Position numbers and translations under genes: made by a program. A DNA stretch of 64,000 nt from a virus, in the IMG/VR virus record IMGVR_UViG_3300032308_002246, positions 109,963 to 173,962 of that record, one strand, 5' to 3'. The notes beneath the pieces were generated by a model, which was given only the letters and a program-made list of their open reading frames with translations, did not search any database and was not told the DNA's origin. Positions 44,329 through 52,653 of this stretch are shown here, piece after piece. Numbering within the stretch: position 1 is the stretch's first letter; the number at the start of each line of letters is the position of its first letter.

Positions 44329-44946
44329 CTACTCTCGCCAAAATTGAATCAAACTGAATCTAGCACCTGCAGTCACTTCCGTAATTCCATGGTAGTTCAA
44401 GTCAGCGTTGAATATAAGTGCTTCTCCAGCTTTGAGTTTGATGTCTATGTCAATATTGGGGTTCTCCATCGTCCCCGTCAAATAGAACTGCGTGTGGCCG
44501 CCTTCGTAATCGTCGTTTAAGCATATAGCCGACGAGTAGAGAATCCTGCCCATGCCGTAATCGCCATCTCCACCGTCCGTATGAACCTTGTGGGATTGAC
44601 CAGTAGTTTGGCTTTTAATCGTGAAGCCTGGGTTTGGGAAAAACGGAACATCCAAGTTTATTCCTGTTTTAAGCATGTACTCGCTGGTTAGTCTTCTGTA
44701 TACCGCAGAGAGTATTGAAGCAAGCTTAAAGCCCCCAACGCTCGAAGAATTGCTCATTAAGTAGGTGGGAAAAATGTTGCGCTCATCACTGGAAGGACTT
44801 TTATATTCCAGCGAGTTTACAGAACTCATAATTTTTGATAAGAGTCGACCACTTATTAGTTGTCCTAGGTAAATTCCAGAACCATTTGGGCCTATTTCTT
44901 TCAACATTTCTACATTATCCGTCTTTACCACTTTCCAAGCGGGCAT
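44329..44946 (-). CDS. 2OG/Fe(II) oxygenase 12
   Basis: 205 residues if started at ATG 44946, which overlaps the end of the zinc-ribbon gene by 22 bases. The ligands are His122-x-Asp124 (KVHTDGGDG) and His186 (NYHGITEV), with Arg196. The core is LNDDYEGGHTQFY. An N-terminal helical domain of about 100 residues precedes the core. The overlap with the zinc ribbon indicates coupled expression, repeating the zinc-ribbon/oxygenase neighbourhood at 21.5 kb. Confidence 0.85.
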   Translation of the reverse strand: MPAWKVVKTDNVEMLKEIGPNGSGIYLGQLISGRLLSKIMSSVNSLEYKSPSSDERNIFPTYLMSNSSSVGGFKLASILSAVYRRLTSEYMLKTGINLDVPFFPNPGFTIKSQTTGQSHKVHTDGGDGDYGMGRILYSSAICLNDDYEGGHTQFYLTGTMENPNIDIDIKLKAGEALIFNADLNYHGITEVTAGARFSLIQFWRE

Positions 44947-45152
44947 GTAGCGGCCTGAAGTTTTACTTTCAGTTTCATAAAACAACCACACTCTTTACAT
45001 TGCTTTGTTAAAGCCAACAAGCTTGGGCATGACTCGCAAATAGAATATCTACTAGAAGAAACTTCATCTGAAACGTGCTTTGCATTTGGATTCACTGCAT
45101 CCCAAGGGCGTGTTGTACCAAGTTTTTTCTTGTACTCCTGCCATGGCGTCAT
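44925..45152 (-). CDS. Small zinc-ribbon protein, copy 2
   Basis: 75 residues. It is close to copy 1: WQEYKKKLGTTRPWDAVNPN, CESCPSLLALTKQC, KECGCFMKLKVKLQAATCPL. Five to six Cys form a probable zinc ribbon. The start is ATG 45152. It lies between a small VHTS-type gene and oxygenase 12 on the minus strand. Its conserved coupling to oxygenases suggests a partner or maturation role, not proven. Confidence 0.77.
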   Translation of the reverse strand: MTPWQEYKKKLGTTRPWDAVNPNAKHVSDEVSSSRYSICESCPSLLALTKQCKECGCFMKLKVKLQAATCPLGKW

Positions 45153-45156
45153 TTTT

Positions 45157-45471
45157 TTATTGATTCCTAGCTTCCTCGATTGAATCATTGTACTGTTTAT
45201 AAGCAACCTGACAAACTGAACGGTAGTTCATTAAAGCTGAAATGTAAGCCATGACTGGGTCTATTGAGAGTTCTTCAAATTCATCTATTTGTCGAATAAA
45301 CTCTTCAACATTTTCTTTTAGTTTATTGATAATTTCCGTTTTCAAAGTTTCCAAAACGCTATTGTCATCTTCCAAAAAACCAAATATGCGAATAGCTTCC
45401 TGTTGGGCGAGAGGAATCATCTCGTCGTTTTCTTCAAAAAAAACACCCTGTGATGTATGTACGATTCTCAT
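45157..45471 (-). CDS. Small VHTS-type protein, copy B
   Basis: 104 residues, ATG 45471 with an excellent AGGAGA site. It begins MRIVHTSQGVFFEENDEMI and ends with MAYISALMNYRSVCQVAYKQ. The next gene upstream has the same layout (VVHTSTAVLIKYGDEYI and VYIKALTAYSYSVNNNYTKY), so the two are tandem paralogues. Predicted helical in the C-terminal half. No known family. Confidence 0.68.
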   Translation of the reverse strand: MRIVHTSQGVFFEENDEMIPLAQQEAIRIFGFLEDDNSVLETLKTEIINKLKENVEEFIRQIDEFEELSIDPVMAYISALMNYRSVCQVAYKQYNDSIEEARNQ

Positions 45472-45485
45472 GCTTTTCTCCTAAT

Positions 45486-45800
45486 TTATTGTTGCGATTT
45501 TGCAATTTTGTATTTGGTGTAGTTGTTGTTTACAGAATACGAATAGGCTGTCAATGCTTTAATGTACACGTCAAGATTGCTCATATCAAGATTTCCGTGT
45601 TTATGAAATTCTTGTGCAGTTTTATTGGCAGAATCAGCAAAACCGACAGCAAGCTCATTTATTAATTCGCTAACGAACCATGGAAATTCATCAAAGATAG
45701 GAAATAATTTTTTATCTTCCGAAACATATATGTATTCATCACCGTATTTTATTAATACTGCAGTTGAAGTATGTACGACCGAAGGTTTTTTAGCGTTCAT
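45486..45800 (-). CDS. Small VHTS-type protein, copy A
   Basis: 104 residues starting at ATG 45800, overlapping the end of the upstream zinc ribbon by 11 bases; an in-frame TTG at 45821 is rejected. A short beta segment (HTSTAVLIKYGDEYIYVSED) is followed by helices. It is paralogous to copy B downstream. Together with zinc ribbons on each side it forms the module zinc-VHTS-VHTS-zinc. Confidence 0.67.
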   Translation of the reverse strand: MNAKKPSVVHTSTAVLIKYGDEYIYVSEDKKLFPIFDEFPWFVSELINELAVGFADSANKTAQEFHKHGNLDMSNLDVYIKALTAYSYSVNNNYTKYKIAKSQQ

Positions 45801-45957
45801 TTTCTTTGCCCCATTTGCCAATAGGGCATTCAGCTGATTTTACATGTGTTTTTATTCTCATAAAACAACCGCACTCTTTGCATGTATATGTTCTCTTAAA
45901 GAGTCTTGGACACTGAGAACATATATCGAGTCTTTTTTTGGCGTAATCTATTTCCAT
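45790..45957 (-). CDS. Small zinc-ribbon protein, copy 3
   Basis: 55 residues. It contains CSQCPRLFKRTYTCKECGC, then FMRIKTHVKSAECPIGKWG, the same core as copies 1 and 2 but without the WxxYKKKLG N-terminus. ATG 45957 follows the stop of the upstream fibre gene by 12 bases. Its TAA overlaps the ATG of the VHTS gene. It probably binds one zinc ion through four Cys; function unknown. Confidence 0.74.
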   Translation of the reverse strand: MEIDYAKKRLDICSQCPRLFKRTYTCKECGCFMRIKTHVKSAECPIGKWGKENER

Positions 45958-45969
45958 AAGCAATGATTA

Positions 45970-46917
45970 CTATAGCGGCTGATAGTCGAAATCGTCAACA
46001 GTCGAGGCCTGGGTCCCATTTGTAACCGGGTAAAGCGTTATTCCGTATGCTTTTGCTTTTGCCGCCGTTGCGAGACTTACATCGTGGGTTGTCGCTGCAT
46101 CACCGTTTAGAACTGATTGAATTCGCACGGTCTCTGAAGATGGTGTATCTGTACTCACTTGAACATAATCGAAGTATCTAGAAGAGCTTGTAGTGTCTGC
46201 TTTGCTTGTGCTATTTACAACCGTAACAGTTCCGCCACTTGATTTAATTGTTCTAATCCAATATCTGTAGTATGTAGTTGTTCCGGAAACAGTGTAAGAG
46301 TATGAACCAACACCTACCTGCGTATTATTTTCACATTGACAGGCAAGGCCATTGTTAACAAAATAACACCCACCACCGCATACATTTGCACATCCACCTC
46401 CAGTGGATTGACCATTACATGATGGGTCAGGTCCACATGAGCCGCATGGGCTGGAGCATGGCTGATAAAAAGCGCACGGTCCACTTCCCCCAGTACATGC
46501 ATTGTTTGAGCATGTGCAAGTTGGGTATCCTGAACAAACCGAATAACCACCAGGGCAACCATTGCAGGCATATTCAGTATAGCTATATGGGACTCCATAT
46601 GTGTCTCTATCAGTTACCGCGGCATACCAATTATTTGAGTTTTCAACCCAAAATGCAGCACCCCAGCCAAATTGGCCTGTTGTTCCGTATCCTATGCGCG
46701 TTCTTGCATACGTAACACCAGTTTTAATGGAGGCCAAAGGATATGAAGACGCTGCAGTAGCTGTTGATGCCCTGTTGCTTGATACACCCCATGTGCCTCG
46801 AGTATTTTGCCAAGACTTTGTGCCTGTCCCTACAAGCGTACTTCCGCTGTCTGTTCTATTGAAATTATCAATAAAAGCTTTTAATTTTGTAACAATAGAT
46901 ACAATTCCAGGAATCAT
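45970..46917 (-). CDS. Adhesin-like virion protein with a cysteine-rich insertion
   Basis: 315 residues starting at ATG 46917 in an ATGA overlap with the fibre gene. The framework (FIDNFNRTDSGSTLVGTGTK, FGWGAAFWVENSNNWYAAVT and DYVQVSTDTP) is a lectin-like beta-sandwich found in phage tail proteins and secreted actinobacterial proteins. Between about 125 and 205 an insertion carries about twenty Cys in pairs and CxC/CxxC spacings, with Gly and Asn. It may be disulfide-rich or metal-binding. The insertion resembles no family I know. Confidence 0.7.
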   Translation of the reverse strand: MIPGIVSIVTKLKAFIDNFNRTDSGSTLVGTGTKSWQNTRGTWGVSSNRASTATAASSYPLASIKTGVTYARTRIGYGTTGQFGWGAAFWVENSNNWYAAVTDRDTYGVPYSYTEYACNGCPGGYSVCSGYPTCTCSNNACTGGSGPCAFYQPCSSPCGSCGPDPSCNGQSTGGGCANVCGGGCYFVNNGLACQCENNTQVGVGSYSYTVSGTTTYYRYWIRTIKSSGGTVTVVNSTSKADTTSSSRYFDYVQVSTDTPSSETVRIQSVLNGDAATTHDVSLATAAKAKAYGITLYPVTNGTQASTVDDFDYQPL

Positions 46918-48107
46918 GTTGTAAGGTTCCCTACCGCCACCCATGTATTTGTTGCTCGCTTAATCAATGTAGCACAAGCCCATTGACCCTGAAGTTTTAG
47001 ACCAGAATCATAAGCATTTATGGTTACGCCACTTCCCTGCAGTGTTACCAAATATGTGCCGGTTGTTTGAAGAACATCGACTCTGTCGCCAATAGCAAAG
47101 TTGGCGTCATTTGCCGATGTTATTGTGACAGTAACATTTGCTGATGTCGGGCCAACTTCAATAAGTTTTCCGAGGTCGGCAACAAGTATGTTGTAATTAT
47201 TCGATGTTAGAGTTACCGCTGTTCCAGCACCAGTTGACCTAAAACCAGCGCGCGCCGCTCCAGCAGCAAGGTCTGTTGTGGAAACAGAGTTTGCTAAGTT
47301 TAATTTTGAATACGAAATTGATGCTGACGCACTAATATCGGAATCAACAATAACACTGGCTGAAATCGCTGTAACACCAGTGTCTGAAATTGTTACATCT
47401 CCAGACTCCGCAACGGCAGTCGGAACGCCAGAAGAGTTGTAGACAATAATGTTTCCAGCAGTGCTTGTTGCCAATTTTGACAAAGCAATAGACGCAGATG
47501 CGCTTATGTCTTCGTTGACAATAGTTCCATTTACTATATTTGCTGATGCAATAGTTATTGCGGTTGGGAGTGCCCCTGTAGCAAGTTTTGACAAATCAAT
47601 AGACGCAGAAGCATTTATATCAGCATTGACAATTGTTCCGTCAAGAATTTTATCACTTGTAACTGAACCAGTTGCAAGTTTTGCTTCTGTTATAGCGCCG
47701 TCTTCAACTTCAGCTGTTTGAACTTCTCCTGAACCACCGGTTATGACCCAATCATCGCTTGTTCTTTTAATTAAGGTTACTCTTGTCCATTGAGATGAGA
47801 TTGTCGTTAGACCGCCCTCGGCTGCAACTGTTACGCCTGGTGCACCAGCAATACTCAATGAACCTGTAGAAACGAGAAGAACATCAACCCTGTCTCCAAT
47901 TTCAAAAGTAACAGCGGCGTTGGTCGGTATTGTCAGAGTAATTGACCCAGAGTTTGAGAACTCCAAAAGCTTTCCTCTGTCGGTAGCTACAAGTGTGTAG
48001 CTTGTTCCAGTCTGGACATTTTTTGTAAAATTAAAATCGCTTGCCTGGAGCGTATTCATCTGTGAGGCCGTTAGTGTCTGGCCAGCTGCAAACGTCTGAA
48101 TTGTCAT
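46914..48107 (-). CDS. Tail fibre protein 3, with two copies of the tip domain
   Basis: 397 residues. The N-terminus MTIQTFAAGQTLTASQMNTL is a common fibre start. A tip domain (YTLVATDRGKLLEF ... TLIKRTSDDWVITG) lies at about 35-125, and a second copy (YNILVADLGKLIEVG ... TLIKRATNTWVAVG) ends the protein. Between them are repeated phrases such as VNADINASASIDLSKLATG, as in the fibre at 29775. GAGGAAA precedes the ATG. Being on the other strand from the other fibres, it may be separately timed or invertible. Confidence 0.78.
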   Translation of the reverse strand: MTIQTFAAGQTLTASQMNTLQASDFNFTKNVQTGTSYTLVATDRGKLLEFSNSGSITLTIPTNAAVTFEIGDRVDVLLVSTGSLSIAGAPGVTVAAEGGLTTISSQWTRVTLIKRTSDDWVITGGSGEVQTAEVEDGAITEAKLATGSVTSDKILDGTIVNADINASASIDLSKLATGALPTAITIASANIVNGTIVNEDISASASIALSKLATSTAGNIIVYNSSGVPTAVAESGDVTISDTGVTAISASVIVDSDISASASISYSKLNLANSVSTTDLAAGAARAGFRSTGAGTAVTLTSNNYNILVADLGKLIEVGPTSANVTVTITSANDANFAIGDRVDVLQTTGTYLVTLQGSGVTINAYDSGLKLQGQWACATLIKRATNTWVAVGNLTT

Positions 48108-48313
48108 TTTTTTCCTCTGTCAAGAGTTGCGATAGTGCAAAAGATTTCTTGGCTTGACTTACATATTAACACTGTAACCAATTTTTATAGATAGAAAGAA
48201 AAATGCATCTCTGTAAATTGGCGTGCTTGCTACCATTTTACTATGTTTTGCATATTTTTTGTAGCTACTAAAAAATGCTAGAATTGGAGGCATTTTTTCA
48301 CCCTGGAGGATAG
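48108..48313. promoter_or_regulatory. Divergent intergenic control region
   Basis: This 206-base AT-rich gap separates the minus-strand fibre from the plus-strand exported protein. It contains an extended -10 (TGCTAGAAT, 48276-48284) facing right, 30 bases before the ATG, which itself follows CTGGAGG. Just upstream is an imperfect palindrome, TTTTTTGTAGCTACTAAAAA (48255-48274), a candidate operator. A leftward promoter is expected but no single convincing pair of boxes was found. Confidence 0.45.
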
Positions 48314-51300
48314 ATGTTTGGTCAGCGACGACGCATAAACAAGCCCGCAGCCATCATGGCTGTTCCATCTGTATTTTTTTTGCTTATTGGAATTTTTGGT
48401 TTTTCTGCCCCGGTGCAAGCAACATTTACCACAAATACACAAATATCCAATGGACAAGCATTCCTTCAGGGAGAATTTGCTGAAGTAGGCGTACGAGCGA
48501 ACGGCGCATTTGGCTCAACAAGTGTTCCTTCTGGCTTTCATGCCAACCCACCAAACTGTCTTGGTTTCCGTGTTGACCGTGAAATGGACGGATGGGGAGC
48601 CACAACAGACGACGGCGACTACTTCTGTCCAGGCTCACCGTTTGAGGGCTGGCAAATGAAGGTTGCTGGGAGTATTGGCAAAAACGACCACGGTCAAACA
48701 GGTATTGCAGGTGCAGTTTCTGACATCCAAGACTCTGGCTCATCTCAGTGCGTTTCTTGGAACAGCGCAAGCCCATACAACGGTGTGAGCGTCTCGCAAA
48801 GATACTGCGTGCCTACAGCAGGGCAAGCACTTCATACGGATGTGACTCTCACCAACACGACTGGCTCTGCAATAGAAAATGTTTTTTTCGGTCGAGGCTT
48901 TGACCCAGACAACGCAACTGGTTCTGGCGCTATGACTTGTGCTGGTGGAACTGTTAGTACATCAATGTTCCAGTCCTGCAACGGCGTAACTGGCCAGGGA
49001 ACGGAAGCACAGGCTACAGCAAGGTGGGGAAATAACGCATTTATTGCACTTCAATCATTTGATGCTCGTGCTCGTGTTGCCCGACAAGCTGGTGGATTTT
49101 CTTCCCCAGACCCTGCTGATATTTGGAACGCTGGAAACACACTTGCAACTAGCGGAACATACCTCGGCAATGTTGGTGAAATGTATGCAGACGCTGGAAT
49201 ATACGTTGCCTTGAATGTGCCAACACTTGGTGCTGGCTCTTCAACATCGTTCCGCATTAGCTATGTGCTTTCAGCAGATGGGAACAATGCTCCAGTTCTT
49301 GGCTCACCGGTTGTGAGTGGCATTGGCCAGACATCTGCAACTGTTGCCTCAACAGTCAACCCAAAGGGTTTTTCTACTACAGCAGAATTGGTCTACTCAA
49401 CTGACCCAGATTTTGGAACTTCTAGCACAGTGTCAATGGGAACTTTTAGTGGCTCAGATGAAGTAGCTATTAATGCAGAGATTACTGGTCTTGACCCAAG
49501 CGAAATCTACTATGCAAAGATTGTTGCAACCAACGAGACTGGTGAAACAGAATCTGCAGTATTTGAATTTGAGACCCTTGCGGCTACTGCCCCAATAGTC
49601 TCTTCCGAAGAGCCAACGGTAACTGTTGATGACGGCCCTGTAACCCTATCTGGAACCTTGAACCCCAATGGATTTAGTTCTACAGCTGTATTTCAATACA
49701 GCACGACGGCTGACTTCTCTGGAACTGTCGTTGACATTCCGGTCTCTGGAACTTTTACTGGGACATCTCTTTCAACTGTATCGACTGTAGTTTCTGGTTT
49801 GACTAGCTCGACCACTTATTACTTCAGACTAAAAGTAACCAATGCTTCAGGTTCGGCGTATGGTTCAACTATTTCTTTTGTTCCTGCCGACATCCCTGCA
49901 CCAACATCGTTGGTTGTGACAAGACTTGAAGATACGACTGCTAATGGGACTCTGCGTTGGGCAATAACGCAAGCAAACGCTACTGCTGGAGGTATATACG
50001 ACTCAATCACATTTAGTATTGATGGGACAATATCTCTTGCTAGTGCACTACCACAGATAACTCAAAATGTGACAATTACCGGCAACGGAAGAACGCAAAC
50101 CATCATTGATGGAAACAACCTGTACCGCATATTTAATGTTCCATCTGGCAGAAGCCTAACCGTATCCGATATGACTCTTAAACAAGGACAAAATGTTTAC
50201 GGTGGACTTATATATAATTCCCAAGGAACGGTTGTTGCAACAAATATCAGATTTACAGCAATGACTGGTGGTAGCGCTGTTTGGAATAATGCTGCTGGCT
50301 CAACAGCAACATACACCAACTCAACATTTGACTACCTGAGCATCGGTATTGGTGGAGACCACGGCTCAACCCCACAGCTTCCGGCTGGAGTTACAACTTG
50401 GGCAGACCAAACAGATTCTGCTTTCCAAAACAAAACATATGTAAATAATTGCGTATTTAGCAATAACGGTTCTGGTATAAACACCCAGCGCTTTACAAAA
50501 GTGCAAAACTCAACATTTACAAATAACTCTTATGGAGCAAACATTCAAGGCTTGAATCGTGGTCAGGTTTTAAATTCAACATTTACAAACAATGGAATCG
50601 GCGTTTATCATAACGGTTGGATACCAACTACATTCAATATGGGAACCGACAACCGACTAATTAGTGGAAATACTTTTACAACAAACGGAATAGCCATTTA
50701 TCTTGACGACACATACAACAATGGTCAAAAGAACCAAAGTTGGTCAACAGTAATTGGCAACTCGTGGGATGCTTCAGGTGTATGGATTCGTCACTATCAA
50801 TGGAATGGAACTACCCAAGTTGAAGGGACTGCTCGTCCATATACAACTGGAACAGTGTTTACACAAAGCTCCAATGCTTTCCCTGACACAATTGGCGCCC
50901 CATCAAACCTAACGGCAACTGATACTGGTTCTGGAATCCTCCTTGACTGGGATGCGCCTACATCTGGTGGATACTTGCCTGAACGCTATGCCGTTAGTTG
51001 GTCAGGAAGTCTTGGCGGTGGTGGAATAGCAACAGGAAACGTTGGTGGCGCAAATGCCTTGAATACATCTATCGAAATCCCGTACTCAACCATATATTCA
51101 TTTGGTGAACAAGGAGAAACATTCCCGTTCTACATTCGTTCCGATAACGACACATTCTCAAAGTATTCAGCTAATTCAAATACTGTGTCAATCCAGGTTG
51201 GTGTTTCTTCAAGCACTACGACTACTAGTAGTTCAGTTCCTACAAGTAGTTTAGTTCCTACAAGTAGTTCGTTGCCAGTGGCACCAGAAGAATCGACAAC

Positions 51301-52558
51301 GACCACAGAGCCAGAGGTAGTTGTCGTCCCTGTATCGCCTGAGCCAGGCACCACAGTCCCAGAAGACACCACCCCAGAAACAGAAGAGACGCTGCCTGAA
51401 GAAACAGAAACAACAGAGACACTGCCAGATACGACAGATGAAACAGTGCCATCAGAAACAGAAACGGAAACAGAATCAGGTCCATCTGAAGAGTCTACCC
51501 CTGAATCAGAGGAGGTTGCAATTGTTATTGACAGCCTTCCAGATGATGCAACACCAGAAGAAATCGCAGAAGCAGTATTTGAGGCCATAGATGGGGCCAC
51601 AGCAGAAGAAATCGGTGCAGTTCTTGAGTCCGTATTTGAGGAAGCAACATCTGACGAGGTGGTTGCAATTCTTTCTACTGTATTTGAAGATGCTTCGTCT
51701 GCAGAAATCGTATCAATACTCTCCGAAACATTTGTCGATGGTGCCACTGACGAAGAAGTAGCAGCCGTTACTGAAGCACTTCTATCTGATGGAATAACTG
51801 AAGAAGCTGTATCAACGCTTATTGATGTTCTCGAGAGTGGAGTGATTGATGAATCACAGGTTGAGGCTGTTGTTGAAGCAATTCTCGCAGAGGAAATAAG
51901 CGAAGAAGTAGCCACCGAACTTGCGACAAGCGCTGCTGTTATTCAGAACATTACGGCAGAACAAGCAACTGACATCTTCCAATCAGTTCCGGTTGGGGAA
52001 CTGTCTGCAGAAGATGGTTCAGCAATCGTTGATGCAGTTCAAGACGCCCCCACCGAGGTTAAGGAATCGTTCGAAGAGGAAATCAACATCTTCACTGGAG
52101 TGTTTGACGACTATGTCCCACTTGATTCAACGATAGATGTTGGAACAAGAAGAAGCGTTATTGCTGTAAACTTGGTAACCAGCACTGTGGCTTTGGCTTC
52201 AGCTGCGGGTGGATTGCCAACCCCATCTTCATCAACCTCAACCCCTAAGCAAGACCTGGCTGCTCGTAAGCCGGAGGACGAAGAGACTGAAGAAGGTGGA
52301 GCAATCGAAGGCGAAGGCCCAGATTGGATAAAACGGATATCTATTTACAAATACGAAGATGGAGTAAGAGTTATGGACTGGAAAAACTTTGCAAGAAAGT
52401 TTGTTTACGGAATTATGGCATCTGGATTTACACTTGCTGGCGCGACGGTCATGTACTTCACGCTGTCTGGTTTGACCCAACAAATTGCCCTTTGGGGAAC
52501 ACTTCTTGCTTTCACTGGCTCAATGTATCTGCATATGAAAGAACCAGATAGCGAGTAG
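48314..52558 (+). CDS. Large exported, membrane-anchored surface protein
   Basis: 1414 residues. An N-terminal Sec signal (basic start, then VPSVFFLLIGIFGFSAPVQA) leads to a beta-rich domain with several Cys. Two fibronectin-III-like domains (about 325-530) and a right-handed beta-helix (about 545-850; LRWAITQANAT, ITITGNGRTQTIIDGN-type rungs) follow, then a further fibronectin-III domain. Next come a Ser/Thr/Glu linker (about 960-1070), five or six acidic helical repeats (TxEEIxxVLESVFEEA-type), and a C-terminal membrane pair (about 1360-1405). This layout is that of a host-envelope protein, not a virion part. It may alter the host surface or exclude other phages. Confidence 0.72.
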   Translation: MFGQRRRINKPAAIMAVPSVFFLLIGIFGFSAPVQATFTTNTQISNGQAFLQGEFAEVGVRANGAFGSTSVPSGFHANPPNCLGFRVDREMDGWGATTDDGDYFCPGSPFEGWQMKVAGSIGKNDHGQTGIAGAVSDIQDSGSSQCVSWNSASPYNGVSVSQRYCVPTAGQALHTDVTLTNTTGSAIENVFFGRGFDPDNATGSGAMTCAGGTVSTSMFQSCNGVTGQGTEAQATARWGNNAFIALQSFDARARVARQAGGFSSPDPADIWNAGNTLATSGTYLGNVGEMYADAGIYVALNVPTLGAGSSTSFRISYVLSADGNNAPVLGSPVVSGIGQTSATVASTVNPKGFSTTAELVYSTDPDFGTSSTVSMGTFSGSDEVAINAEITGLDPSEIYYAKIVATNETGETESAVFEFETLAATAPIVSSEEPTVTVDDGPVTLSGTLNPNGFSSTAVFQYSTTADFSGTVVDIPVSGTFTGTSLSTVSTVVSGLTSSTTYYFRLKVTNASGSAYGSTISFVPADIPAPTSLVVTRLEDTTANGTLRWAITQANATAGGIYDSITFSIDGTISLASALPQITQNVTITGNGRTQTIIDGNNLYRIFNVPSGRSLTVSDMTLKQGQNVYGGLIYNSQGTVVATNIRFTAMTGGSAVWNNAAGSTATYTNSTFDYLSIGIGGDHGSTPQLPAGVTTWADQTDSAFQNKTYVNNCVFSNNGSGINTQRFTKVQNSTFTNNSYGANIQGLNRGQVLNSTFTNNGIGVYHNGWIPTTFNMGTDNRLISGNTFTTNGIAIYLDDTYNNGQKNQSWSTVIGNSWDASGVWIRHYQWNGTTQVEGTARPYTTGTVFTQSSNAFPDTIGAPSNLTATDTGSGILLDWDAPTSGGYLPERYAVSWSGSLGGGGIATGNVGGANALNTSIEIPYSTIYSFGEQGETFPFYIRSDNDTFSKYSANSNTVSIQVGVSSSTTTTSSSVPTSSLVPTSSSLPVAPEESTTTTEPEVVVVPVSPEPGTTVPEDTTPETEETLPEETETTETLPDTTDETVPSETETETESGPSEESTPESEEVAIVIDSLPDDATPEEIAEAVFEAIDGATAEEIGAVLESVFEEATSDEVVAILSTVFEDASSAEIVSILSETFVDGATDEEVAAVTEALLSDGITEEAVSTLIDVLESGVIDESQVEAVVEAILAEEISEEVATELATSAAVIQNITAEQATDIFQSVPVGELSAEDGSAIVDAVQDAPTEVKESFEEEINIFTGVFDDYVPLDSTIDVGTRRSVIAVNLVTSTVALASAAGGLPTPSSSTSTPKQDLAARKPEDEETEEGGAIEGEGPDWIKRISIYKYEDGVRVMDWKNFARKFVYGIMASGFTLAGATVMYFTLSGLTQQIALWGTLLAFTGSMYLHMKEPDSE

Positions 52559-52592
52559 ATACTTTATTTAGTAGCCTAATTTTATGCGACTT

Positions 52593-52620
52593 TTGTTGTA
52601 AAATTTAGGAGCGCTATACG
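52593..52620 (+). promoter_or_regulatory. Candidate lysis-gene promoter
   Basis: TTGTTG (52593-52598) and TATACG (52615-52620), spaced 16 bases, lie in the gap before the endolysin, whose start follows AAAAGAG. This is a sigma-70-like pattern only; no other support. Confidence 0.35.
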
Positions 52621-52653
52621 GCGTTTCTAGCAATTTTACGAAAAGAGTTGACA

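Noticed and set aside
21735-44946. AlkB-type DNA/RNA demethylase function for the oxygenases
   Set aside because: The core strands (xNDDYEGGELxF) and His+10 Arg/Lys spacing are of the P4H branch; AlkB-specific motifs (such as the RxNxxxY/W end) were not seen.
51130-51915. A 261-residue Ser/Thr-rich minus-strand frame inside the exported-protein gene
   Set aside because: It is the antisense reflection of the Glu/Thr/Ser linker and acidic helical repeats; no start context or operon partner.
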